DNA of 5,616 nt. It comes from JAQBGV01 sp032128395 (lineage in GTDB: Bacteria > Planctomycetota > UBA8108 > UBA1146). Below, piece by piece: positions 1 through 5,597 of the stretch. The notes below the pieces were generated by a model. It was not told the DNA's origin and made no database searches. It saw only the letters and a program-made list of their open reading frames with translations. The position numbers were made by a program, and so were the translations under genes. Each line of letters begins with the position of its first letter. Position 1 is the first letter of the stretch. Where the stretch lies: assembly GCA_032128395.1 (NCBI GenBank), contig JAQBGV010000187.1:1-5616 (forward strand), given 5' to 3'.

Positions 1-25
1 CAATGTGTTTGATTGCTACGCTAAC

Positions 26-1237
26 TTATATAAACCCGCCGAAGAGATACGCGGCACCGGTCTCCACGCCGGGGTTGGTCTCTTCCCGCCCGGCACCCAC
101 CATGACACTGCCCCCACTCACCGCCAGGGAGTTGCCAAAGAGCGACATGGGGGAAGTGCTACTCGGCACCAGGGTCTCGGTCTCGCTCCAGGCCCCTCCC
201 GTGTCCTGGTAGACATGGACCACTTGCACCGGACTCACACTCTGGCTGATCAGCACGCGATTCTCCTCGATGGCAACCCTGTTACCAAATCCGGAGCCGG
301 GAATGTTCCCGGACACAATGGTCTCTTCCTGCCAAGTGGCGCCGTCGTAGTGGAAAATGACCACCTCTCCGATAAAGCTGTTGATTCGCGGGTCGCCGAC
401 AACGAGCACGTCGCCGCGAACTGCGACGCTTTGCCCGAAGAGTCTGGGGGTACCGACAGCGATCAGAACAGTATCCAGCACCCAGGTCCCGGCGATCAGC
501 CGGTACAAATGCACGACCCCAACCCCTGAGGCGCTAGTCTGGGACGGGTCGCCGACGGCGAGAATCTCTCCATCCGTGTCTATCGCGGTCCCGAAACCAG
601 ATGTGGAGCTGCCGGGATAGGGCGCACTCCCCGTAAGGACCGCCTCCACCACCCACCCCGCGAGCCCCAGGTCCCGGTAGACCTGGACGGCGCCATGTCC
701 CGGCAAGGGGCTCAGATTTGCGTCTGGTGCGCCGACGACGAGCAGGTCGCCCTCCATTACCACGACCCTTCCGAACTCAGTGTCGCCCCCCGTGTAGGGC
801 ATCAGGGTCGGCTCTTGCGACCAAAGAGCACCGTTCCACCGGTACATATCCACCGCACCGGGCATGGACAACCCGAGGGCACGTCTCGGGACGCCGATGG
901 CGATGACCTCCCCGGAGACCGCGCAAGCGGATCCGAAGTTCTCGCTCCCGCCGGTACCGATACCCAGGAATTGATCGTCATGCAGCCAGATTCCACTTAC
1001 GTCTCGTCGAAAGATGTAAGCAGACCCCGTGCCGCCGGATGCGCCGACCACAGCAATTCCTGAGACGGTGTCGATGGCAACCGAGGATCCGTAACTCTCC
1101 GGTTGCGTCAACGGCGGATCGGGGGCGAGTTGTTGCGATTCAGGCACGATCGTCTGTCCGGTGAGCAGCGTCGCCATGCCGAGGCCAATGATCAGCTGAC
1201 CACGAGCCAGGTGCCGCGTGAAGCGTTCGGCGATCAT
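26..1237 (-). CDS. Secreted FG-GAP repeat protein, predicted seven-bladed beta-propeller
   Basis: This is a 403-residue protein of the FG-GAP (integrin-alpha N-terminal-like) repeat family. Residues 1 to about 28 form a signal peptide: basic start (R5, R8, R12), then the hydrophobic stretch LIIGLGMATLL. The rest is seven repeats that begin at about Y49, F101, F155, F215, F266, F317 and F366. Each follows the pattern FGxxVAV-x-GD-xxVVGAP-...-GAVxVYR-...-W, for example FGQSVAVRGDVLVVGDP and LPGHGAVQVYRD. Seven repeats make one complete propeller, and the chain ends with the last blade (AAYLFGGFI), so there is no C-terminal anchor or sorting domain. The start was chosen because an AGGAGG lies five bases upstream; the open frame continues further upstream but is not protein-like there. 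The family is extracellular and usually binds a ligand or partner, sometimes through calcium loops; no enzyme motif is visible. The specific role is unknown. The family call is firm and the function is open. Confidence 0.9.
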   Translation of the reverse strand: MIAERFTRHLARGQLIIGLGMATLLTGQTIVPESQQLAPDPPLTQPESYGSSVAIDTVSGIAVVGASGGTGSAYIFRRDVSGIWLHDDQFLGIGTGGSENFGSACAVSGEVIAIGVPRRALGLSMPGAVDMYRWNGALWSQEPTLMPYTGGDTEFGRVVVMEGDLLVVGAPDANLSPLPGHGAVQVYRDLGLAGWVVEAVLTGSAPYPGSSTSGFGTAIDTDGEILAVGDPSQTSASGVGVVHLYRLIAGTWVLDTVLIAVGTPRLFGQSVAVRGDVLVVGDPRINSFIGEVVIFHYDGATWQEETIVSGNIPGSGFGNRVAIEENRVLISQSVSPVQVVHVYQDTGGAWSETETLVPSSTSPMSLFGNSLAVSGGSVMVGAGREETNPGVETGAAYLFGGFI

Positions 1238-1242
1238 GGAAA

Positions 1243-1248
1243 CCTCCT
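1243..1248 (-). promoter_or_regulatory. Strong Shine-Dalgarno site of the FG-GAP protein gene
   Basis: On the minus strand this reads AGGAGG, a perfect anti-16S match, five bases before the ATG at 1237. It fixes the start of the FG-GAP gene and excludes the longer reading frame that runs up to 1612. It also shows that this gene is translated independently of anything upstream. Confidence 0.85.
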
Positions 1249-1283
1249 GAGAATACGCGTCGATTCTAACTGACTGACTCACA

Positions 1284-1352
1284 TCAGAATTCGTAACACC
1301 CCATGTCGATGACCGGACCTGGACCCTGGATGCGCGTCGAAGAGTCGAGGTC
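1284..1352 (-). pseudogene. C-terminal remnant of a choice-of-anchor Q / beta-helix type secreted protein
   Basis: The last 22 codons before the TGA at 1284-1286 end in RIQGPGPVIDMGCYEF. This resembles the hallmark C-terminus of choice-of-anchor Q and related right-handed beta-helix surface proteins, usually D-x-x-G-x-P-R-x-Q...VD(M/I)G(A/C)YEF. The same frame stays open up to about 1544, but further upstream its translation is Arg/Pro-rich and not protein-like. It also overlaps the end of the PDZ-like gene in another frame. No start codon, signal peptide or beta-helix rungs are attached. I infer a deletion or decay product that kept only the end of a once much larger gene. It lies 46 bases upstream of the FG-GAP start, on the same strand. 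The motif is read directly from the sequence; family membership is from knowledge of such C-termini and is not proven on 22 residues. Confidence 0.5.
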
Positions 1353-1461
1353 CGAGGTTTGGGCGAGGGGCGGCGGTTCATGGGGTGTAGTCGGGCCAGT
1401 AGGCCCAGATCCGAGAGGTGGCGCTCGCGTTCTACGAGACTCCGGGTCAGCGCGGAAGCTG

Positions 1462-1962
1462 CTACCGACGCACCGGTCGGAAACCCGCGCTGTCCACGCG
1501 GAAGTGCGCGGTCTGGATCTCCAGGTCGATCGTCGCCCCCGCACGGTGCACCGTGAGACTCACCGTCGGTTCCATCCGGGCGGACTGACTCAGGACCTGG
1601 ACCTGCTGCCAATTCTGGAACTCCGTCCCGGCGATGGCCACCACCAGATCGCCATTCGCCAGATCCGAATCATGGAGGCCGAGGGGAAGTGCCTCTCTGT
1701 CGACCCTGAGACCGGTCACGGCCATCGGCTCGAACACGACCTCGCTCGCCCCCGGCACCGTCAGCTCCATGATCTGGCTCTCGCCGTCGATCGAGACCCA
1801 CAGGAAATGGGTCCCCGACTGCACCATGGTGAACTCGGCGCTTCCGCCAGGACCTCTGGCATCGACGATCGAGACTGCTCGTCGTCGTGAGCGGTGGACG
1901 CGTCGGGTCGGAAAACCGCCCGATCGAGCTGCCACGGCGATTCGCCGGAACGACGAACGCAT
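1462..1962 (-). CDS. PDZ-domain-like protein, possibly N-terminally truncated
   Basis: This 166-residue reading frame has coherent GC-ending codons from about residue 29 onward. Residues 29-76 (VSIVDARGPGGSAEF ... ELTVPGASEVVF) read like a carboxypeptidase-regulatory-type beta-sandwich: a V-x-V-D-A-x-G strand, an aromatic/SxDGE strand and a closing ELTVPGA strand. Residues about 80-149 resemble the core of a PDZ domain, with DLANGDLVVAIAGTEF as the GD-x-I-x-x-I-x-G segment, a helix around QQVQVLSQS, and a final VSLTVHRAGATIDLEI pair of strands. PDZ domains bind protein C-termini or internal peptides, typically in envelope proteases and secretion proteins. No protease motif is present. The ATG at 1962 is the first possible ATG after an in-frame TGA at 1972-1974. 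The first 28 residues carry ten arginines and no hydrophobic core, so this is a poor signal peptide. The N-terminus may therefore be wrong, frameshifted or lost. A weak GAGAG lies upstream. The gene is divergent from the pilin cluster. Confidence 0.6.
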   Translation of the reverse strand: MRSSFRRIAVAARSGGFPTRRVHRSRRRAVSIVDARGPGGSAEFTMVQSGTHFLWVSIDGESQIMELTVPGASEVVFEPMAVTGLRVDREALPLGLHDSDLANGDLVVAIAGTEFQNWQQVQVLSQSARMEPTVSLTVHRAGATIDLEIQTAHFRVDSAGFRPVRR

Positions 1963-1974
1963 CGTAGACTCTCA

Positions 1975-2010
1975 ATCGGGAAGAACCGCGTGGGGCGTGG
2001 TCTTCCCGAT
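1975..2010. repeat. Perfect 10-bp inverted repeat in the divergent intergenic region
   Basis: ATCGGGAAGA (1975-1984) is the exact reverse complement of TCTTCCCGAT (2001-2010), with a 16-base spacer. It sits between the start codons of the divergent PDZ-like gene and the first pilin gene, and ends about ten bases before the pilin gene's Shine-Dalgarno site. It could be an operator dyad in a shared promoter region or a leader hairpin in the pilin transcript. No T-run follows on either strand, so a terminator is unlikely. The repeat is seen directly; its role is inferred. Confidence 0.6.
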
Positions 2011-2020
2011 GGGCTTTCGA

Positions 2021-2025
2021 GAGGG
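2021..2025 (+). promoter_or_regulatory. Ribosome binding site deciding the start of the first pilin gene
   Basis: GAGGG (within CGAGAGGGACAC) lies four bases before the ATG at 2030. An alternative in-frame ATG at 2009 would add seven residues but has only a pyrimidine-rich TCTTCCC upstream and falls in the inverted repeat. The 2030 start is therefore preferred. Confidence 0.6.
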
Positions 2026-2029
2026 ACAC

Positions 2030-2419
2030 ATGGAAACTTTTGCCGCCTGCCCCGGCTCCGGCCGGGAAAATGCGGCCGGATTCTCGCTCGTCGAGGTCAT
2101 GGTCGCCATCACGCTGTTGACGATTCTCTCTCTCGGCGTCCTCGCGAGCATGGTCGTCGGCTTTTCAGCCGATCGATCCACCCAAGAAATCGCTCGCAGT
2201 CAGCAGTTCGCGGTCCAGGTTCTCGAGACCGTGAAGAGCACACCCTACGATCTCCTACCGACCCTCTCGGGGATTACCATCCCGCAGAACGATCTCGAGG
2301 CCACCGTCGGCGTCTCCGTACTTTCCGCCGGCCTCCAGAGGATCGAGATCTCAGTCATCCATGCCTCGGAGCCGGCAGCGAACTCGAGACTCGTCACCTT
2401 GCGCGCGCGGCTCGACTGA
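2030..2419 (+). CDS. Type IV prepilin-like minor pilin / pseudopilin (PilV/GspI-like)
   Basis: This 129-residue protein has a classical class III (prepilin) signal. A 17-residue leader ends in ENAAG, the prepilin peptidase would cut after G17, and the mature chain starts F18-SLVEVMVAITLLTILSLGV with the conserved glutamate at +5 (E22). The following hydrophobic helix, about residues 19-44, anchors the protein in the inner membrane and packs in the pilus core. Next comes a helix with the QFAVQVLETVKSTPYD pattern seen in PilV and GspI proteins, and a short beta-rich C-terminal domain (about 80-129). The small size also fits PilV/GspI. It is the first gene of a tight cluster, 38 bases before the next pilin gene, and probably forms the pilus or pseudopilus tip complex with the two proteins encoded downstream. 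Whether it serves a type IV pilus or a type II secretion system cannot be told, since no core machinery is in view. Confidence 0.88.
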   Translation: METFAACPGSGRENAAGFSLVEVMVAITLLTILSLGVLASMVVGFSADRSTQEIARSQQFAVQVLETVKSTPYDLLPTLSGITIPQNDLEATVGVSVLSAGLQRIEISVIHASEPAANSRLVTLRARLD

Positions 2420-2457
2420 GGCGTTGCGCCCTCCTTCGTAATCAAGAGCGGAACACC

Positions 2458-3057
2458 ATGAGGCAACCGGACTTCACAGCGAAGACGTCGGGGTTCACGA
2501 TCATCGAGCTCGTGATCGCGGTCGCGGTGTTCGCGCTCATCCTGGTCGGGGTCGGGACCTTGTTCCAAGGCACATCGGAAGCGACCGACTATCTCACTCG
2601 ATCCACGGAGATGGACCGTTCGATCCAGCAGGCGCTCCATGAGATGACGCAGGATCTCAAGTCGGCGCCGATGTCGATGACCACGATCGACTCGACGGAT
2701 CCCGACCACGACTCCGTCGTCGTCCAGATCCCCAATCCCGATGCATTGGACGTGTCCGACTGGGGATACTACGACGAATTCAATGTCTTCCGCACAGACT
2801 GGGCGTGTCAGTACCTCGTCGACGGATCCGATCTGGTGCGCAGACGACTCGACGGCTCGTTCGGCGCCGTCGGTCCCGACCAACTGATCTGCAGCGGAGT
2901 CGATACAACCTTCGATTCTGGCTCTGGGCCGGAACGAGGATTCGAGATCGCACCGGTCGGTTCCCTGCTGAATTTCAGCCTCCGCATTGTCGAAACGACC
3001 TCGGACGGGACCGTCTACCGTCGCAGCGCAATCACAACGATCTTGCAAGAACAGTAG
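2458..3057 (+). CDS. Type IV prepilin-like minor pilin / pseudopilin (PilW/GspJ-like)
   Basis: This 199-residue protein has a 12-residue leader ending in KTSG, followed by mature F13-TIIELVIAVAVFALILVGVG. The G-1, F+1 and E+5 (E17) signature is intact, so it should be cut and N-methylated by prepilin peptidase. The helix continues through about residue 68 with the RSIQQALHEMTQDLKSA pattern, typical of PilW/GspJ, where the amphipathic helix precedes a beta-rich globular domain. Residues 85-199 form that domain. C117 and C145 are its only cysteines and could form a disulfide. Length and pattern fit GspJ/PilW better than GspH or GspK. The start ATG follows AGAGCGGA; upstream, the same frame is only a shadow of the previous gene. 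Two stop codons in a row (TAG TGA) end the gene, 11 bases before the next start. The exact subunit assignment is by pattern only. Confidence 0.88.
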   Translation: MRQPDFTAKTSGFTIIELVIAVAVFALILVGVGTLFQGTSEATDYLTRSTEMDRSIQQALHEMTQDLKSAPMSMTTIDSTDPDHDSVVVQIPNPDALDVSDWGYYDEFNVFRTDWACQYLVDGSDLVRRRLDGSFGAVGPDQLICSGVDTTFDSGSGPERGFEIAPVGSLLNFSLRIVETTSDGTVYRRSAITTILQEQ

Positions 3058-3059
3058 TG

Positions 3060-3064
3060 AAGGA
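3060..3064 (+). promoter_or_regulatory. Ribosome binding site deciding the PilX-like start
   Basis: AAGGA sits four bases before the ATG at 3069. An in-frame GTG at 3057-3059 overlaps the previous stop codon by one base and would add four residues (VKDT), but it would lie upstream of this site. The ATG is preferred, and the close packing suggests translational coupling with the preceding pilin gene. Confidence 0.55.
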
Positions 3065-3068
3065 CACC

Positions 3069-4943
3069 ATGGGTCAAAGAGAAGCCGGAACCGCCCTCGT
3101 TACCGTCGTCATGCTGGTCCTGGTCGCCAGCGGACTCATTCTCGTGACGATGGCCAGCTCTTCGATGAAGGTCGCGAATGCGGAGAACGCGAACCTGGAG
3201 ATCGAAGCCCAGTTCATCGCCGAGGCGGGTCTGCAGCTTCAGATCAACGACCTGAGGAATGCGCGCGACCTCGCTACTCTGACCTCCCCCTTCGTCGGCA
3301 TCGATTCCATCGACGCGGTGGTGCCGACCGGGCAGGGGAACTACACCGCCACCTACGATGGTGTGGCGATCATCGATTCCATCGGCCAAGTGGCCGGCGA
3401 GTGTGATGTCTACGTGGATATCACGAACCGGGGCTCCGATGAGTCGAGGGACGTCGTCGTCACTTCGATCGGATACGTTCCGACCAAGCTCGACTACCAG
3501 ACCAGCCTCCGGGGCTCGGCTCGCAGCGAGATTCGGTCCACGCTCCGGATCGGACTCGAGAAGTCCGACGTCTTCGACTACGCCTACTTCATCAACCACT
3601 GGGGTTGGTTCTACGGAAACACGATCACGGCCAACGGAAGTGTTCGCTCGAACGGGCAGTTCGACTTCGGGGGCTACGGGGCGACCGTCAACGGAAGCCC
3701 GCGTTACCTCGGCTCGAACGGAACAGATCTCGTGGGTTACCAGGATGACAATCAGGACGGAATCACCGACGGGAGCGACGGGGGGGTCTACTCCGGATTT
3801 TCGGTCGTGAGCGCCCAGAACATCAACGGCATGGCCGCGGATCCTGCGAACCAGCACGAGTGGATGCCCAAGGTGAGCATGCCCAACCTCTCGAACCTGG
3901 GTCTCTACGAGAGTCTCGCGATGGCTCAGAGTGGTTCGATCAGTGTGGGAGGGTCGGTCGTCGCGAACGGGGTCGTGGGGGACGACGCCGGAGAGCCCCA
4001 GAATCTCTTCTTGGTCGGCACGCCGGCGGATCCGATCATTCTGAATGGCCCCGTCGTAGTGAGGGGCGATGTCGTGCTCAGCGGGACCGTGCAGGGACAG
4101 GGCGCGATCTACAGCGGTCGGAACGTCTACGTCCCCGGTTCAGTCCAGTACCTGAATGCACCCGCGACACCTCGGCCCACTTCGAATGATCAGGCGACGG
4201 TCGAGGCGTGGCGCTCGGCGAATCAGGGGGCAGACGCACTGGGCCTGTTCGCGCGCGAGCACGTGGTCGTCGGGGACTACACCAACTCGTCGTGGCAGAG
4301 CTACGTCAGCGGTTGGGTCAACCACCCGTTGAACGAGAGCTCCGAGGATGGGGGTGCGGATGGGATTCAGAACACGTTCCTCGGCCCCGACGGAGTCCTG
4401 GGAACGGCGGATGACGATGTCCTCGAGGGAGATGGCGTCTGGACCGTCGACCAATACACCGCCGCAGACGCGTCGGCTGGGTTGATTCCACCCGGATTCT
4501 CGGTCGGAGATGCAGTCCCGGGAAGCGGGGAGGACATCGATGGCGACGGCCAACAGGACGGCCGGACCCAGATGTCGGAGTTCAATGTGGGGGACGCCCT
4601 CACGAGCGGTGCCGACTGGGGGGGGAACATGCCTCCCGGGACTAGCCAGTTCTCGGACATCGCGACGAACAACATCCGCCGCATCGATGCGAGCTTCTAC
4701 ACCAACCACACCTTCGCTGCTCTCATGCTGAATTTCGGTGGTGACATCGAGATGAACGGCTCGATCGTCAGTCGGAACGAATCGATCATCTATGGCGCAA
4801 ACCGCCTCTACATGAATCATGACGCGCGGCTCCTGGGCAGCGACAGCGGGGGCACCTTCGGCCTCCAGTTGCCCCTGGACTGGGCGCCGATCGAAAAGGT
4901 GAACTGGGTCATCGTCGATTCGGTGGGCGCATTCATCCCGTAG
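3069..4943 (+). CDS. PilX-like / DUF4900-type large pilus-associated protein
   Basis: This 624-residue protein starts with a PilX-type N-terminus: a short EAGTALV leader region, a membrane helix at about 8-31 (LVTVVMLVLVASGLILVTM), and then the AEAGLQL motif at 51-57. PilX proteins are type IV pilus minor subunits. This N-terminus lacks a classical GFTxxE box, as is usual for PilX/GspK-like proteins. Residues 165-201 carry DYAYFINHWGWF...GSVRSNGQFDF, and about 287-361 form a Gly/Val rung pattern ending GQGAIYSGRNVYVPG. The C-terminal part (about 540-624) has YTNHTFAAL, NGSIVSRNESIIYGA and the end VDSVGAFIP. These are features of DUF4900-type proteins, possibly a beta-solenoid. Aspartate-rich loops occur at 226-237 (DDNQDGITDGSD), 439-450 (GPDGVLGTADDD) and 489-498 (DIDGDGQQDG), which look like calcium sites. 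It is far longer than proteobacterial PilX (under 200 residues). It probably assembles with the two prepilins upstream and may act in surface binding; that role is inferred. Confidence 0.82.
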   Translation: MGQREAGTALVTVVMLVLVASGLILVTMASSSMKVANAENANLEIEAQFIAEAGLQLQINDLRNARDLATLTSPFVGIDSIDAVVPTGQGNYTATYDGVAIIDSIGQVAGECDVYVDITNRGSDESRDVVVTSIGYVPTKLDYQTSLRGSARSEIRSTLRIGLEKSDVFDYAYFINHWGWFYGNTITANGSVRSNGQFDFGGYGATVNGSPRYLGSNGTDLVGYQDDNQDGITDGSDGGVYSGFSVVSAQNINGMAADPANQHEWMPKVSMPNLSNLGLYESLAMAQSGSISVGGSVVANGVVGDDAGEPQNLFLVGTPADPIILNGPVVVRGDVVLSGTVQGQGAIYSGRNVYVPGSVQYLNAPATPRPTSNDQATVEAWRSANQGADALGLFAREHVVVGDYTNSSWQSYVSGWVNHPLNESSEDGGADGIQNTFLGPDGVLGTADDDVLEGDGVWTVDQYTAADASAGLIPPGFSVGDAVPGSGEDIDGDGQQDGRTQMSEFNVGDALTSGADWGGNMPPGTSQFSDIATNNIRRIDASFYTNHTFAALMLNFGGDIEMNGSIVSRNESIIYGANRLYMNHDARLLGSDSGGTFGLQLPLDWAPIEKVNWVIVDSVGAFIP

Positions 4944-4994
4944 CAGTCCGTCGAATGCGCTTTCGATCGAAAATGGGTTCTCTTCGACGGGCTG
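4944..4994 (+). repeat. Strong stem-loop directly after the PilX-like stop codon
   Basis: CAGTCCGTCGAA (4944-4955) pairs with TTCGACGGGCTG (4983-4994) over 12 bp, with one G-U pair in RNA. The 27-base loop contains the 12-base palindrome TTTCGATCGAAA (4961-4972). The left arm begins at the base after the TAG stop. No T-run follows, so this is not a canonical Rho-independent terminator. It may stabilise or process the pilin mRNA, attenuate read-through into the small downstream gene, or be a protein-binding dyad. Pairing is seen directly; function is inferred. Confidence 0.6.
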
Positions 4995-5024
4995 GCAACC
5001 GCTCTATCGAGACTGGATGAGATC

Positions 5025-5480
5025 ATGATCCTGCGAATCATCACGACGACCCTGTTCTTGGTTCTAGGTGCCGGAGCGCTGTCAGGGCAAGATTCCGATG
5101 CGCTCGAGGAGTGGCAGAAAGCCCAGATCCTGGACAAAGGGCGCATCGCCGAGAAGACCTATGAACAACTCTACGGCCTGGAAGCAGCGGGGAATCCGCA
5201 CTGGACTCGGAACACGGTCCTCGAGGGAGCGAGGGCAGCACCCGACGACCCCACGCTGAACGACGTGCGTCGCGAGCGCGCACTCCGAGCGTTCAGTGGG
5301 CGAGCGCTCGACTGGACCGAAGCTTCTCAACCGGCCACTTCTCCGCGATCTCGCCGAGTGGTGCAGAGTGGCCCCAAGGACGAACCGGAGTCGACGACAC
5401 TCCGGTGGCTCTCGCTCCTACTTCTCGGTGGCGGGGGGGCCGCAGTCTTCCTCACGCGGGCACGGGGCCCAAAGTGCTAG
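5025..5480 (+). CDS. Small envelope protein with signal peptide and C-terminal membrane helix
   Basis: I do not recognise a family for this 151-residue protein. Residues 1-20 are a good signal peptide (MILRIITTTLFLVLGAGALS, likely cut near ALS/GQ). Residues 24-96 are charged and look helical (DALEEWQKAQILDKGRIAEKT, then RRERALRAFSGRALDW). About 100-124 is a Pro/Ser/Arg-rich linker. Residues 125-143 form a membrane helix containing GGGG (LRWLSLLLLGGGGAAVFL), followed by a short basic tail ending in cysteine (RARGPKC). It should therefore be an inner-membrane protein with a periplasmic helical domain and a tiny cytoplasmic tail. The C-terminus has some likeness to GlyGly-CTERM or MYXO-CTERM sorting tails, but the order of elements is not right for either. 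It lies 81 bases after the PilX-like gene, beyond a stem-loop, with a weak GGATGAG ribosome site. It could be an accessory of the pilin cluster; this is inferred from position only. Confidence 0.72.
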   Translation: MILRIITTTLFLVLGAGALSGQDSDALEEWQKAQILDKGRIAEKTYEQLYGLEAAGNPHWTRNTVLEGARAAPDDPTLNDVRRERALRAFSGRALDWTEASQPATSPRSRRVVQSGPKDEPESTTLRWLSLLLLGGGGAAVFLTRARGPKC

Positions 5481-5597
5481 CACGAGTCGATGCGCACTAG
5501 ACTTCGTTTGCCGTGTGACCCCGATCGAAGGCATGGCGCGGTTCGGAACCAGTCCCAACCCCGCCAAGTTATTTCTTCGAGCGCGCGATCCACACCC
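5481..5597. other. Non-coding or undetermined end of the contig
   Basis: I see no convincing gene, terminator or repeat in these 117 bases. On the minus strand a frame closing with TAA at 5569-5571 reads PFWVWIARSKK just before the adapter-like end. That could be the last residues of a convergent gene, but too little is present to call it. Confidence 0.4.

Noticed and set aside
1..25. AT-rich left end as a terminator for the FG-GAP gene
   Set aside because: No stem could be found in the 25 bases available past the stop codon; a terminator may lie outside the window.
5..529. Long plus-strand frames opposite the FG-GAP gene (also 695-1063)
   Set aside because: They are antisense shadows of a high-GC gene, with low-complexity composition, no ribosome sites and no domain pattern.
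1269..1279. Short tandem repeat ACTGACTGACT
   Set aside because: Fewer than three copies of a 4-mer, with no associated element; chance is a sufficient explanation.
1383..1405. GGGCC-AGTA-GGCCC hairpin downstream of the PDZ-like gene as a terminator
   Set aside because: The stem is only five base pairs and no T-run follows on the minus strand.
1238..1612. Upstream extension of the FG-GAP reading frame to 528 residues
   Set aside because: The added 125 residues are Arg/Pro-rich, overlap the PDZ-like gene in another frame, and a signal peptide plus a perfect ribosome site mark the start at 1237.
1634..2029. Upstream extension of the first pilin frame
   Set aside because: It runs antisense to the PDZ-like gene and is not protein-like. 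The prepilin leader and ribosome site fit the start at 2030.
3015..3857. 280-residue minus-strand frame (and the similar one at 2245-3048)
   Set aside because: These are antisense to well-supported pilin genes and their Arg/Asp/Val-rich composition is typical of shadow frames.
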